The notes below the pieces were generated by a model, which had not been told where the DNA came from, did not search any database, and worked only from the letters and a program-made list of their open reading frames with translations. Shown here in pieces: positions 10,568 through 21,926 of a DNA stretch of 64,000 bases (positions are counted from its first letter, which is position 1; the number at the start of each line of letters is the position of its first letter). A program made the translations under genes and the position numbers. The DNA is taken from the NCBI GenBank assembly GCA_947095585.1, contig OX352761.1, positions 23,465,777-23,529,776 of the forward strand, read 5' to 3'. Source of the DNA: Nephrocerus scutellatus. Taxonomy: Eukaryota > Arthropoda > Insecta > Diptera > Pipunculidae.

Positions 10568-11540
10568 ATGGATTTGAAAGAGGTCGGGTTATTAGCGGTA
10601 TGCTACATCATTATAAAAAAAAACTTAATAACAAAAAGGAAAAGGAAAACACAGTGGCATAGACATATTTTTAAAAGTAGAAAAAATTCAGGAGGCTTGA
10701 AGTTATTACAGGACCATCGACAGTCTACATGTTCAATCATGTTTGACTACTTGTTTGACCAGTTCACGATAATTCAAACTTGCAGGCGGTTACATTTCAA
10801 ATTTCAAATAATCTAAAGTCTTACAGCCTAAAAGTAAGAGTGCTTATTTTTTGTATGCGGTATTTTCTTAGTTTTAATTTTTAGTACTTATTTTTCGAAC
10901 ATTGCGATTTATCTAGGATTCGAATCTTCTACACTACCGACTACTTTTCGTAGCATTTGCTTATTTTAAGTATGCAGTATGCACATTGCGATTTATCTTA
11001 GGATTTGAATTCTATTATATGAACTACTAACTACTTTTCGTAACAATACGAACTACAGATCGGCCATTAGTATTGCAAAACGTTTAGCAGTAACTCTGCG
11101 ATTTCTGGCCACTGGTGATTCATATCACTCTTTAATGTATTTAATTAAAGTTTCAGAACAAAGCATATCTTGTATTGTACCGGAAGTGTGCGAAGCACTA
11201 ATTAATGGACTTCAAAATTTTGTTCAAGTAAATCACTTGGATATTTTTGTTTTGTTTAATTAATTATTTTATTTTTTTATATTATAGGCTTCGACGAAAA
11301 AATCACAATGTCTTAAAATTGATTGCAGATGGCTTTAATAGTAAGTGGCAGTTTAAACAATAAATTGGTGCGCAATGGATGGTCGTCATATTGTTATATC
11401 GTCACCGCCTCACAGTGGCATAGATTATTTTAATTATAAAGGGATCTTTAGTATTGTACTCTTGACCGTAGTAGACTCGTCATATGCCTTTATATACATC
11501 GACGTTGGCTGTAAAGTCCGTATCTCTGATGGAAAATTAG
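10568..11540 (+). pseudogene. Harbinger transposase (DDE) relic
   Basis: The N-terminal part at 10568 reads KRKRKTQWHRHIFKSRKNSG, the usual basic start. At 11090-11225 LRFLATGDSYHSLMYLIKVS and CIVPEVCEALINGLQNFVQ are classic Harbinger core sequence. A GTAAAT...TATTATAG interval (about 11226-11287) looks like a small intron. Then comes IADGFNSKWQF and, after a frameshift, MDGRHIVISSPPHSGIDYFN and VDSSYAFIYIDVGCKVRISD, which contain two of the DDE acidic positions. The reading ends at RISDG, where the dispersed monomer repeat begins, so the third acidic residue is gone. Stops and frameshifts make it inactive. Confidence 0.85.
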
Positions 11541-11544
11541 GTAG

Positions 11545-11752
11545 ATTTTCTTCAAATTTTAAACACATGTGTATCACTGATGGACAAAACTTTATGTAAA
11601 ATTGTTGGAGTGATAGGGCCCTGAGAACCGTGTTGTGTCCATGTAAATTTTTTAAATATTAGCCCGATTTTCTTCAAATTTTAACACATACCCATCTCCT
11701 ATTCGAGAATTTACATCAAAAATTTTAATTTTTATGGGTTGTTTTTTTTTCG
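11545..11752. repeat. ~120-bp monomer dispersed repeat, copy 3, inside Harbinger
   Basis: Contains AAACACATGTGTATCACTGA, TTATGTAAAATTGTTGGAGT, TTAGCCCGATTTTCTTCAAA, then GAGAATTTACATCAAAAATT and TTTTTATGGGTTGTTTTTTT. It lies exactly between the broken end of the Harbinger transposase and the broken C-terminal end of the MADF gene. Confidence 0.75.
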
Positions 11753-11958
11753 CCTAAATTGTACTTAGAGCGTATGAAGCTTCTTTTCCACTTTTTTTTT
11801 TTTTCGCATTTGATTTCCTCAGAAATTTCTGCTAGAGCATCAGCTTTTTTGTTTTTATTTTTATAATTTTCCTCAGTTGGATCCCACAAAACCCTTTTAT
11901 TTTCAAATAATTTTATTAAATTGATTGTATCCTCATTATTCCACAATTTTTTCGACAT
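11753..11958 (-). pseudogene. Harbinger MADF-domain DNA-binding protein, truncated
   Basis: Reading leftward from 11958: MSKKLWNNEDTINLIKLFEN, then KRVLWDPTEENYKNKNKKAD and ALAEISEEIKCEKKKKWKRS. The Trp, LIxLFxxxxxLWD and ALxEI pattern is the MADF (Myb/SANT-like) fold. PIF/Harbinger elements carry such a second gene, whose product helps bring transposase to DNA. The frame is open, but the C-terminal half is cut off by the repeat at 11752, so the protein is incomplete. Its orientation opposite to the transposase fits the family. Confidence 0.75.
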
Positions 11959-12217
11959 ATTTTTGAATTCCCTTTTTTTACACCAACAATTCAGAATGAA
12001 ACAACTGAGAAACAATAAAAAGTTTCCCCCACGAATGGGAAAATGAGAAACATTTCGGTAACATTGCGGAAACTTTTCAGAAATATTTCACCAGCGTCCA
12101 TACAAAAAAAAACATATCATAAACATTACAGAAACATTACAGAAACATTTCAGAAATGTTTCCGAAATGTTTTTATTTTAATTTTCTGCAATGTTTCCTT
12201 TGGTTTGGACACACCTT

Positions 12218-12400
12218 AAGAGCCCAACGAATTCCTCCGTTTCTAGCAGATAAAGCTGTACGAAGTACATCGCTAATCACCAACAAAAAAAGTATCGGCG
12301 GTAAAATGCAACCTTGTCGTACCCCATTTAGGATCTCGAATTCCTCTGACAGCTTTCCTCTATGCAGCACATGACATTAAGAGCCATCATAGGTTATCCA
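12218..12400 (-). pseudogene. RTE-like RT fragment abutting Harbinger
   Basis: Reads MLHRGKLSEEFEILNGVRQG, then CILPPILFLLVISDVLRTAL and NGGIRWAL. It matches the RT palm of the relic at 28400-30700 (29110-28950) at nearly every position. It begins within a few bases of the Harbinger right end, suggesting the Harbinger copy landed in this retrotransposon. The sequence left of the Harbinger does not continue it, so the other half is lost. Confidence 0.75.
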
Positions 12401-14475
12401 GTTTGGCAACCCTAAACTCTGGGCGTCCTAGTCTACGCCATCCTTCCAGCGTAGGCTTGGTCGGCCGCGCTGTCGAGTTTCATAAATCCTACCGCAAAGG
12501 ATTTTCCGAGCAGGATCCTCTTCGCTCATGTGAGCTAGGTGTCCTGCCCACCGGAGCCTACTGAGCTTAATTCTCTTCACGATGTCGACATCGTGGTAAC
12601 ACTCGTCGATCTCATCATTATAAAGTCTTCGAAATCGCCCTTACTCCAATACGGGGCCAACAATTCTCTGTAAGACTTTTCTCTCGAACGCGGCTAACAG
12701 GTCAGAAAGCTTTTTGCTAAGCACCCAAGTATCGGATCCATATGTAATTACTGATATGACCATTGTCTTATATACCAGCAGCTTGGATGTTATGGTTAAG
12801 TTCCTGGATTTGAAGTGTTTGACAGACTATAGTAGGCTTTGTTGACTTTAAGCAACCGTGCGCGTATTTCTGATTGAAAGGTTTTATCGGCTGCTATTTC
12901 AAATTCGCGCTCCACTATTTGAATTGAGGGACCAATGTTCTACTACTACTCGCAGACGTGGCCACCATGTTTTGCTCTCATTTATGTGCAGCCCCAGATT
13001 TCGTGCCGTCTGCTCGATCTGGATGAAAGCTTCCTGTACTTGATAGTGATCCGGATATTTTTACATGGATTATAACGTTGGTTATGGGCAACCTACATAG
13101 TCTTGTCAGTTTGTTTTGTATCGCACAGTCCTTCATGGCTATATAAAGTTCTACTCTGGCTATGCTATCATAGGCAACTTTAAAGTCTATAAAAATATGG
13201 TGTAGTGAGTTGTAAGGGTGTAAATCTGATCAGTTGTTGATTTGCCTGGGATGAAGCCACACTGGTATGTATCAATGATGACTTTAGCGTATGTCTTGAA
13301 GGATAGAGGAGAAAATATTATACGCGGTACTCAAAAACGTTATACCACGATAATTGCTACAGGTTGTGATATCTCCTTTCTAATTTATGGGCCACAGGAA
13401 GCCTCATCGCCAGTCTTCTGGAATCACTTCTTCCTCCCATACTTGCACTATTAGGTCATGAATTGCTTGGTGTATAGCGGGGGCTACTTTTTTAATCAGC
13501 TCCGCTGGGATAACATCATATCCCGGGGCCCTATTATTTTTGAGCCAATTTATCGTTATGATAACTTCGTCTGTGCTTGGTGTCGGCAGAATAGTGTGCT
13601 CTTCGGTCATTGGTGGAGCCTCCAATTTCTCAGTTAGCTGGCCATTAAGGAACTTATGAAAGTGCTCTTCCCATCGCTCTAAGATGCCTTTGAGATCGGC
13701 TTTGCAGTATGTGCAACGCCGTGTATATTGCGTCATACCCTCTGTATATGTTTCTGGTCTCTTCGTTGCGTTGCCTTGAATCTGATTCGCGCGGATGCAA
13801 TCCGCGCTCGGAGCACTATACCAACAAGATAGTGGACCGAGTCGACGTTGGCAACGCGGTACGTTCGTACCATCATCAGGTTCGGGTTGTGGCGGTGGTC
13901 TATCAACACGTAGTCTATCTGGGTGCGATTGGCTCCATCAGGAGATACCCAGGTGACTTTGTGGATAATTTACGCGAAAACCTTGTGCTCGCAACGACCA
14001 AATTATTGCTTGCTGCCATCTCTATGACTCAGTGTCATCACTGTTCTCGTGTAGGTGCCAATGTACTGCCTGAATACTGGCTCTATACCTATTTTGGCAC
14101 TCATATCCCCTAGAATGATTTTTACGTCATAGGCATGGAGTTCCCGTTCGACTGATTCAAAGAATTCTTCTTTTTCATCATCTGGGGAATCCTCCGCAGG
14201 TGCGTGTATGTTTATGAGGCTTATGTTTTTAATTCTGCCCCACACGCGAAGGGTGTTGCTAATGAAGCCGATAACGGTGGGTTTCATTCTTTTTCTGACT
14301 TGAAACCCCACCACGAGCACATGATGTCTTGCATGACAGCTGTAATATATGTCATATTCTGATTTTTGTAAGACACTCCCCGTCCACCGCATCTCCTGGA
14401 TTGCTGTTATGTCAGCATTATTTTTGGAAAGGGTAACGGCTAGCTGCTGTGCAGCTCGAGCTCTATACATCGTTG
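12401..14475 (-). pseudogene. RTE-like family 2 retrotransposon (EN + RT + tail), decayed
   Basis: Reading leftward: AP-type endonuclease at 14470-13760 (MYRARAAQQLAVTLSKNNAD, AIQEMRWTG, NIHAPAEDSPDDEKEEFF, IILGDMSAKIG, then VTWVSPDGANRTQIDYVLID). The RT linker follows at 13736-13404 (LERWEEHFHKFLNGQLTEKL, LKNNRAPGYDVIPAELIKK, VWEEEVIPEDW). Weak RT fragments then lead to a C-terminal block (SKKLSDLLAAFERKVLQRI, FRRLYNDEIDECYHDVDIVK, LSRLRWAGHLAHMSEEDPAR). The catalytic YADD segment is absent here, so an internal deletion is likely near 13050-13400. The EN motif that should read SDH is altered (VDSVH). Related copies lie at 47580-48800 and 62515-64000. Confidence 0.8.
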
Positions 14476-14740
14476 GTAAGTTGGAGCGTGAGCCCCGCGC
14501 TTACCTAGCGTTAGCCATGAAACATACTCGTGAACTATGTACCATTCAGCAGTCCTCTCTTTCGAGAGTTAACCGCAACCCCCGCGTTGCATCCCCAGAA
14601 CGAGCTGGGTCCTCAACCACAATTGTCCTCAGACTGGTCGAGCCTAACGGCCGGTCTTGTTGTCTGTGGGCACGGACAATTCCCGCGGTACCAATTCGAC
14701 CTTGGATGGGGTCTGACAGCAATGGCGTCGGAAATTTCAG

Positions 14741-15020
14741 GTATGAGTGCCTGGGCAAGGCAAAACCCTAGCAGCACATCCGTCCGTGACCATCTCACTT
14801 GCCATCAGAATAGCAAGCTATCCCGAGTTTGCAAACGCGACCTTGGTCAGATCTGGCATCAAGAATCACCCATTCGTTCAGGTATGAGTGCCTGGGCATT
14901 TGACAAGGCAAAACCCTGGCAGCACATCCTTCCGGAACTTCGGACCCTATCATTTGCCACTAGGACAGCAAGTCATCCTTGGCCCAACTCACACATGTTA
15001 GACTTGACCACTTAAATACG
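14741..15020. repeat. Two tandem 141-bp units upstream of the family 2 endonuclease
   Basis: TTCAGGTATGAGTGCCTGGG occurs at 14736 and again at 14877, each followed by AGGCAAAACCCT(A/G)GCAGCACATC. The second unit has an extra TTTGACA. The units lie on the 5' side of the family 2 relic, so they may be its repeated 5' UTR. The long open frames across both strands look like consequences of GC content. Confidence 0.55.
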
Positions 15021-17925
15021 AAGAGTTTGCCCGACTTTTAGCATCTCTAAGTACCAGTGGCCCTTTCTTTTATTATCTATCGTGGAGGAGTCCTGCATCA
15101 TAAACCAAAGGATAAAAAGAAAGATGCCGCTGGACCCCAACACGAAATGGAACTTTAGAGGACTCCTACCCCAGGCGTTCCATACAGCGGTGTTTTCTAT
15201 AACCCTAACCGCCGGGGATTATCTTCTTTTTTTAAATTGTTTCTGATAGCATTGGTGATTGTGTGGAATCCAATAACACAATCACCCGGTGATGTGGATC
15301 TCGTAAATCCACAAACACCAGCCATCGTAAGCCTGACTAAGCCTCCGTTTAATAGTGCGGGGCACATAAGTCATGGTTTTTTAATGAGGTTCTGTTCCTC
15401 TACACTTCCTCCTTTTTCAACGCGGGCTTAGGACCAGCTTCGGCGGAGTGAGCTCTATACAGTGAGCGTACATTCCATGAGAAAATTCTTAAATCGTCGT
15501 TCCGAGGCTTTTTACGGGAGAAGTTATTGGCCTCGCGCCAACCTTACTTTGAAGGGACTAACCAGATTATTTCGTTTTCCTGTACTGGAGGAAAATTTCC
15601 AGAGACCAACACGTGGAGGTTTGATCGCACTTCCACCAGTCAGAGATAGTTGCGGCCACATGCATTTCTCAAGCATTCTGTGTTATTCGCCCTACTCTGC
15701 TGATGGCTGACCGCAATGACTTTGCTTCCACCAAATTGATGCAAAGAGTGGTTCCCTTGTTCGGTGAGATATGGCATCAAATCACCAGTGGAACGTTGCC
15801 CACGAAATCTGTACTGCCGGTCACTAATTTCGTGAGTTTCAAGATATTTCGTGAGCTGATAATTGAACAGCGTTTCCTTGACGGTGGGAAGAATTGAATT
15901 GAGGCTCTTTTCCTAATTCTTGAGAAGAGTCCGGAAGAAAAGCAGTCTTGCAATTGTCTTGTGATCTTTTAAGACTCTACCAACTGCACAAGTACTAATA
16001 TATAGCTGACCCATAGAGTGTTCATAGAGGTACAGACCGGCAGCAATGCACAATCCGGAAGCGTGCGAAATGCGCAGCCTTCTCCTTAGAGCTGGTTGCT
16101 CTGACAGGAATGCCATTATAAATGAGCTTTGATTCCAACGACGACGATGACGAGGCTGTATTTTCGATTCATTTTTGACGAATGGTCAAAATTTTTTTAT
16201 ATCTTTGGGTCTACAATGTTTTTTGCGTCGATTTTTAGCCGTACGCGAATTTGACTCACCGAAAGTAGGCATTGCAATCGCTTCTGGCTCGTTTACAATT
16301 TTTTCGGGTTTCCTTACAGTAGGATTTACAGCTCCTTCAAGGAAAAGGATAACAATTTTATCTACCATTATGCTTCCACCCCTACCCAATTGTTGCAGCA
16401 ACAGAGAGAGAGCGAGGCGATTGCTGACCTTAGTAGGAATTAAAAATGCGACACAAAGGTTACTTTTTGCCAACAAATGTTCTAATTCGGAAGACTCCCT
16501 GAATCGTATAGGTAGATAGCAGGAATTTCATCGTAGATACACTTAACTTCTACTGATGCCAATGCCGAAAATGACGAAATAGCCGCATACAGCAGCAAAG
16601 CACCACCTGCGTTCATGTCAAATTTCTGACAGGTAAATTGGCAACGAAATTCCATGCGAGAATCGAGGAGTGACATACAAAAGTTTTTAGCCGCAATGTG
16701 GTATGTTGACGAAAGTGGCGCGCCACAGCAACTGCAATGCGTGCACAGGGAACATGTATAGATACAGTGTGGTCGGTCGGTCGGTCTGTCCGTTCAGTCG
16801 GTTATAAGATATGCGGTTGGAAAAGCGGATGAAATGATCAGAGACTCATATAATTGCTGGTCGGTCTCGATCCAAATGTCATGGGATATGTCATATGTAG
16901 ATACGTAGTATTGAGTTTACCAGGCGAGACGACGATTGGCAAGACACAACCCTAATGGAGATGCAACGCCGGGCATATTGCCATAAACAGTGGTACGCGC
17001 GCTGTCACCTTATGTCAAACCAAGCCGCCGTGAGTGAGGCCCGATCCACAAACAATAATTTGCCGCCGCAGATAGTGTGGCAACAAAATTATTTCTCCAA
17101 ACTTTGCATCATTTGTTGTTGTTGTTGTGACATAGCGCAAAAGCGAGACACACGTAAATCGATACCACTCTGTGCACCGCCTGCTGATGCACTGGACTAA
17201 GCTCTTATAGCCAGCACTAAGCTCTGCAACGTCAGCTAACTTAATGGCTGTGCACTCCGATCCGCATGCGCGTCTAACATGAGAAGCTGCAAAGGTAGTC
17301 AGCTGCCAACAGTACTACTTTTCGACTGCCAATCGCACTTAGCGCTCGACTAACGTCCAATTCGCGGGAGAGCATAGCCAATTTTCGTTTAGCGTCGCAC
17401 TTCGACTCGAGAAGATATTCCAGCAATGGATGCATTTTTGCACGCAACTTCAATCGTATACATTACGAGTGCAAGGAACGCGATTGCCAACGGACTATGT
17501 ACTGATTCCTGGGGGGTTCGGGGACTGACGTCATTGGCATGCGGTGCGCAAGTATTTGTGACATCAGCTATTTAGACCGACAGTAGTCATCGTGGTCGGA
17601 GTCGCCTTTTATGTTAGATCAGCTTGTAAAGCAGCTCTTGTCTTTTCGCTGGGTGCAAGTATTGAATTTCCTTGAAGGCAGACCCAGTTGATGTGCCGAC
17701 AGGTATATGGCATCAACATTGCGGTAGCCCACCACTTAGTTGTATATAATGTAAAGTCTCCGGAAACGGAATTGTCCTTCTTCTCATATAGGTACGGGGC
17801 GACCAAATCTCCCTGTGATTTTCTCTCAAAACATTATGCTTTTTAGTCAGCACCGTAGTACTATATCTAAATGCTTTTATGCCTTAAGTTGCCTTAAAAA
17901 ACCTTAGGGCCTATTTTCAGTTTGT
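15021..17925. other. Unclassified sequence
   Basis: 15030-15900 is less AT-rich and may continue the 5' part of the family 2 retrotransposon, but I cannot identify a protein. Open frames of 96-114 codons at 16175-16519 overlap on both strands and show no domain. A GGTCGGTCGGTCGGTC run lies near 16772 and a TTG run near 17112. 16680-17900 looks like single-copy host DNA with no gene signal. Confidence 0.4.
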
Positions 17926-17937
17926 TTATTGTCACTT

Positions 17938-18229
17938 GGGCGCCGTGGCTGAAATGTGCATGGCTACTGAGCAGGAGGTTCGTGGTTCGAATCCCAGTAA
18001 CACCAAAAAGTATTTTTTACGGTGTCCCACCTCTGGCGAATGGGTATGAAAACGTTCCGAGAGTAATAACTTGTCACGCGGAAAGCTTCTCAATTCGCCG
18101 TTCGGATCGGCCTTAAATTGTAGGTCCCTTTCATTTGTGTCCAAAAAATATACGTGCACAACACAAATGGTCGCGAGAAGCTAGGCTTTTGAGCCCAACG
18201 GTCTGTCGCGCCGAATATTATTATTATTA
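17938..18229 (+). mobile_element. tRNA-derived SINE with 11-bp TSD
   Basis: Starts GGGCGCCGTGGCTGAAATG, an A-box-like head, with a perfect B box GGTTCGAATCC at 17984-17994 (internal RNA polymerase III promoter). The body follows (CTCAATTCGCCGTTCGGATC, GAAGCTAGGCTTTTGAG) and it ends in an ATT-rich tail. TATTGTCACTT stands at 17927-17937 and again at 18230-18240, a clean target-site duplication made by an LI-type reverse transcriptase. Length is about 292 bp. A second copy with its own TSD lies at 54929-55226; decayed copies lie at 21927 and 32735. Confidence 0.9.
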
Positions 18230-18240
18230 TATTGTCACTT

Positions 18241-19140
18241 AGTCAAATGATAAATGTTGAATTTTCTCCTTCCAGGCGTACCTTACTAGAGGATGTCAAT
18301 CAGTTTAAGCTCATTTCTAATGTTAGGATTAGTCGGGAATATATACCTACCTGACTCTATCCGCCATCCAGTTGAATTTTTCAATTCTTGAATGCCATAT
18401 ATTGACAAATAACGCCGTAGTCATGAGTTTTTCATTAAAAGCGCCCCGTTTTAATTTTTAATTAAAACATCTTGTGTTGGATCCAATCCAAACAGGGTTA
18501 AAGTTCCATCAATCATATTATATCATTAAAATTTTCTCCACGGAATGCGCTGAACCGATTTTTTCATGACCTTTTATTAATTAGTCGTCTTAAGTCTTTG
18601 GATTTTTAGGATAGACCGTCTACTTGGCATAGCCAAAACAAAAAAAAAAACCAGAGGCAAACCAAATCAAATGAACTAGGCGGCCAATTAACTGCTCCAT
18701 TTCTAGAGATAGCATCACGGTCACCAAACTTCGAATTAAATCTGTCAATTTTTTGTTGTGTGGTATATTTTTTTTTAAACAATTATTTATTCCAAAAATA
18801 ACTTTATAATATATTGGTTAGTAAGAAAATAACGAAACTTACAAGCTATATTAGTATAGTTATATAAATGACCAGTTTGGTTCTCATTATATTATATATC
18901 TATTTTTTGTTTTTTTAATCTATCAATATTTAGTTTAAGGAACTACTTTTATTAAATTGTAATAATTTTGATTTTAAAGGAAAAATGGAAAAAGAAAACC
19001 TTTAATACATTTTTTTTTATTTAATATTTTCTTAAGATAACTTAAATCTACTTAAAACTAGTTAACAAAAAAAAAAAAACAAGAAATACAAAAAAGAACA
19101 ATTCCCTGATATTTCGTTGGCAGCGTCCCAAGCTTCCAGC
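18241..19140. other. AT-rich sequence without a gene
   Basis: Long A and T runs and no coding signal. The stretch 18990-19080, with T-rich and A-rich runs, may include the 3' end of the minus-strand Jockey relic that starts at 19150. Confidence 0.5.
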
Positions 19141-19149
19141 ACAACCTGC

Positions 19150-20001
19150 ACCATAGAGACGTCATTATGACATCTCTATGATACCCATTGTACAGATTAC
19201 CCAAGACGCTGCCCCCGCTAATACTAGGGCTGTATGTCGGCCACACCCCAGTCGCGCCACCAATATTTGATTTGGTTACATCTGTTACTGTCTCTTTCAG
19301 GTATGTCGCTGCAGTATCTCCAGACCGCATTTCGACCACTCAAAGTCATCGATGCATGTCGGATGCTTTTGTCCGTTGCCCTTCTAGTAATATGGTATAT
19401 CAGGGGCACGTTGCGTGAGTCCGACAGATAGCCCAGTGCATCTAAATGCAAGAATGCCTCAGATGGTATAAATCCGCTCTCTAAAGCTCTCTCGAAGTAC
19501 TGAGGATTTGGATAAAAGGCTCCCGAAATTAAGTCGTTTGCAACAGAGGCTGACCGAGCGAAATGGTTCCTAGTAAGATCCAGAATGACATTGTCGATTC
19601 TGGACACTCCAGCAGCGTTCAGGAGTTTCTTATTTGACACATACATAGTGCCTGTAATTGGAATGTTCGCTCCTATACATATTCATACACGCTCTAAGGC
19701 ATTTCCTCTCGAGGACGCGAAATTTTTCCAGATATGAAGGATTGATTTTCCACCATATTGGACACGCATACGTTAAAATTGGTCTTACGAACGCCTGGTA
19801 GCAAAGGACCTTCACCTCACATCTCAGATGGCGTGAGTAAAATAGATTCTTCAGTGCCATGAAAGCTGCTCTTCCCTTTTTCACAGCGGTATTTACGTGT
19901 TCATTGTAATACAAGAATGCATCCAAGTAAACACCTAAATACCGCACTACCGCCTTTGTTGGAATTTGAACGCCATTTGTCCCAGTTATCTGCATGGTCA
20001 A
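19150..20001 (-). pseudogene. Jockey-clade retrotransposon ORF2 C-terminal part
   Basis: Reading leftward: VVRYLGVYLDAFLYYNEHVN, AAFMALKNLFYSRHLRCEVK, LCYQAFVRPILTYACPIWWK, FRVLERKCLRACMNMYRS; after a shift, NKKLLNAAGVSRIDNVILDL, FYPNPQYFERALESGF, LYHITRRATDKSIRHA and KYWWRDWG. The wording YLGVYLD...RPILTYxCPIW...RVxERKCLRACxxMYRS is typical of Jockey-clade RT thumb and C-terminal regions. One frameshift near 19630-19650 splits it. Fingers, palm and endonuclease are missing, and the relic stops near 20001. Confidence 0.8.
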
Positions 20002-20124
20002 TTGTATGTCAAGTGTTGGAAAACCATCAAACCATTGTTTTTTTACGCGACAGGCAACAAAACAAAAAAAAAATAGTGCGCGTACCTTTTACGTGCGGTG
20101 GAAGTGAAACTTTATTGATGTTGT

Positions 20125-20330
20125 GGGCAAGAATGCCGCTAAAGACCCCAAAAAGACTTCCAAAGCTCCCAAAAGAATCATAAAAAGACCTCCGAAAGAC
20201 CCTCAAAAGAATCAAGAACAAATGACCCCCACCCCACCCAATAAATCCCCAAAAGACCCTCAAAGGACCCTCAAAGGACTCCCCAAAAGACCCCAGAAGA
20301 AACATATAAAAAAACCTCCGAAACACAACG
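20125..20330. repeat. C-rich minisatellite (unit ~10-11 bp)
   Basis: Degenerate repeats close to AAAAGACCCTC, for example AAAGACCCCAAAAAGACTTC. It is the reverse complement of the minisatellite at 345-495. The repeat can be read as an open frame rich in Lys and Pro, which is not a gene. Confidence 0.7.
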
Positions 20331-20594
20331 TCTGTCGGGATAGCTAGTCTTTATATGTAAAAATAATTGTGCGTTTGTATGTAATCGCGCAACACCTTAA
20401 CAACTGGACGTATAGAAGCCATATTCAACCATGTGTTCGTTTTGTGCGTCGTTAAGTTTATGTTTGTTTTGGAAAACTTTTTGTGGCGCTGAAATCGAGA
20501 CATCATCGCACCTAAAGCACTGAAGGTATTAAAGCCATATTCATACTATATGTTCATTTGGTGCTTCGATAAGTTCATTTTGCATGTGCAGTTG

Positions 20595-21590
20595 GTAGAG
20601 TTTTAAACGATCTCAACACTCACAAATCCGCTGGGCCAGATGGTATTTCCCCATTTGTTCTACAGAGGTGTTCTTCCAAGCTGGCATTAACATTGCGAAA
20701 GCTTTTCCATCTATTATCCTATTCTTCTGGACTCTTCCCAAATAGCTGGAAAACAGCCTTTGTGTAGCTCACACCCAAAAAAGGTAAGCCGTCGTCTCCT
20801 TCTTTGTAGCGACCATTCGTACCATGCATTTACATCGATTTTTTCCAAGGTTATGGAAACGCAGAGTCTGGCATCAAGCTGTTGTGTCTAAAATGAATGC
20901 CTATGGAATTGATAAGGTCCTACTCGATTTGACTAGTAATTACCTTTCTGACCGATCAATCCAGGTCGTATTGGACGGTTTCAAGTTCAGTATTCACCGC
21001 ATAAACGCCGGTGTTACCCAAGGCTCTGTTTTTTCTCCGACACTCTTTCTGATTTTCATTAATGATCTGCTATCCGCCTCTTCTAATCAAATCCATTCTT
21101 TCGCTGACGACAGCACTTTTAGCTTTTCATATAATTTCACGCTTTCTGTACGCCACTCTTTGTCACAAGTGGAACTTGAACAACAACATATGTTAAGCAC
21201 GTTAAATTCTGACCTTGACGGCATAACAAGGTGGGGACTACACAATCGAATCGCTTGAACATTGTAGTAATGTTTTCTGCTTGTTACTGTTTTATCGCTT
21301 TTTTTCACAAGCGGTGCTCAAAAGAAATATCCAGAAGCATCCTGCCTATTCTCGAACACACCCGTAATACTCGTGCCTCTTCGAGCCCACAGATCTACTA
21401 TTAGGCCTATCTTCGGACGTACTAACCAATTCAGAGAATCCTTCTTTAGCCGCACCACAGTTATGTGGAATGAATTGCCCGATTCTGTGTTTCCACATTT
21501 GTATGATCTTCAGTCATTTAAGACACACGTGCATAGACATCTCATATTTTCCTCTCCCTAATTTCCTATCGCCCACGCTGTGCTTGTCAA
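20595..21590 (+). pseudogene. Jockey/CR1-group retrotransposon RT relic
   Basis: Reads VLNDLNTHKSAGPDGISPFV (fingers), LFPNSWKTAFV and PKKGKPSS; after a shift, VWHQAVVSKMNAYGIDKVLL, YLSDRSIQVVLDGFKFSIHR, INAGVTQGSVFSPTLFLIFI, NDLL and IHSFADDSTFSFSY with catalytic ADD. Then comes the C-terminal tail IRPIFGRTNQFRESFFSRTT and VMWNELPDSVFPHLYDLQSF, ending at about 21560. Between 21258 and 21370 most of the thumb is missing, so the copy is internally deleted. A minus-strand piece of the same tail lies at 61250-61480. Confidence 0.8.
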
Positions 21591-21926
21591 AACCCTTTAG
21601 AGTGTGTACCTACATTATAAAAAAACTTTTACATTTATATTCTAATCAGACTTTGTTTAAAACTGTATAGGCTATTTACATGATCATTTCTTGGTATGTT
21701 TTCATGTACTGTCCTTGTCAGTGCGCAATCAATTTATGAAGGACCCGTGTATGGTGTTCTTTTTCAGGATGACATAACTATACGAAATAAAAAATATTAG
21801 TGGCACCATTTCAAAAATGATAGCTCCGAATGTTAGAAAAAAATCGCGGAAATCCCGAGTATTATTATTTGAATTCCCGAGAAACAGAGACTAGAAAATG
21901 AAAACAAAATTAAAATATACCCTCTA

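Larger units (their letters stand above)
9732..12216 (+). mobile_element. PIF/Harbinger transposon with TAA target duplication
   Basis: The left end AGGTGTGTCCACACCGAAGG (9732) is the inverted match of the right end ending at 12216; the right end read in reverse complement is AGGTGTGTCCAAACCAAAGG, and both continue GAAACATTGC. TAA flanks both sides (9729-9731 and 12217-12219), the 3-bp TWA duplication typical of this superfamily. Subterminal blocks are rich in repeated GAAACATTNCAGAAA and AATGTTTC motifs (10508-10540, 12040-12180), plausible transposase-binding sites. Inside are a plus-strand transposase relic and a convergent minus-strand MADF gene. A repeat unrelated to the element has replaced the gene junction at about 11545-11752, and 9930-10480 looks like another foreign insertion. 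Confidence 0.85.

Noticed and set aside
14530..15015. 161-codon frame on the plus strand
   Set aside because: It spans a 141-bp tandem duplication on the non-coding strand of a LINE and contains the repeated peptide GMSAWA; best explained by the repeat.
16175..16519. Frames of 114 (+) and 96 (-) codons over the same bases
   Set aside because: Neither has a recognisable domain, start context or neighbour that would support a gene.
17981..17995. A tRNA gene suggested by the B box
   Set aside because: The sequence around it does not fold as a complete cloverleaf and is followed by a SINE body with TSDs.
20123..20347. Lys/Pro-rich 74-codon frame
   Set aside because: Translation of the C-rich minisatellite.
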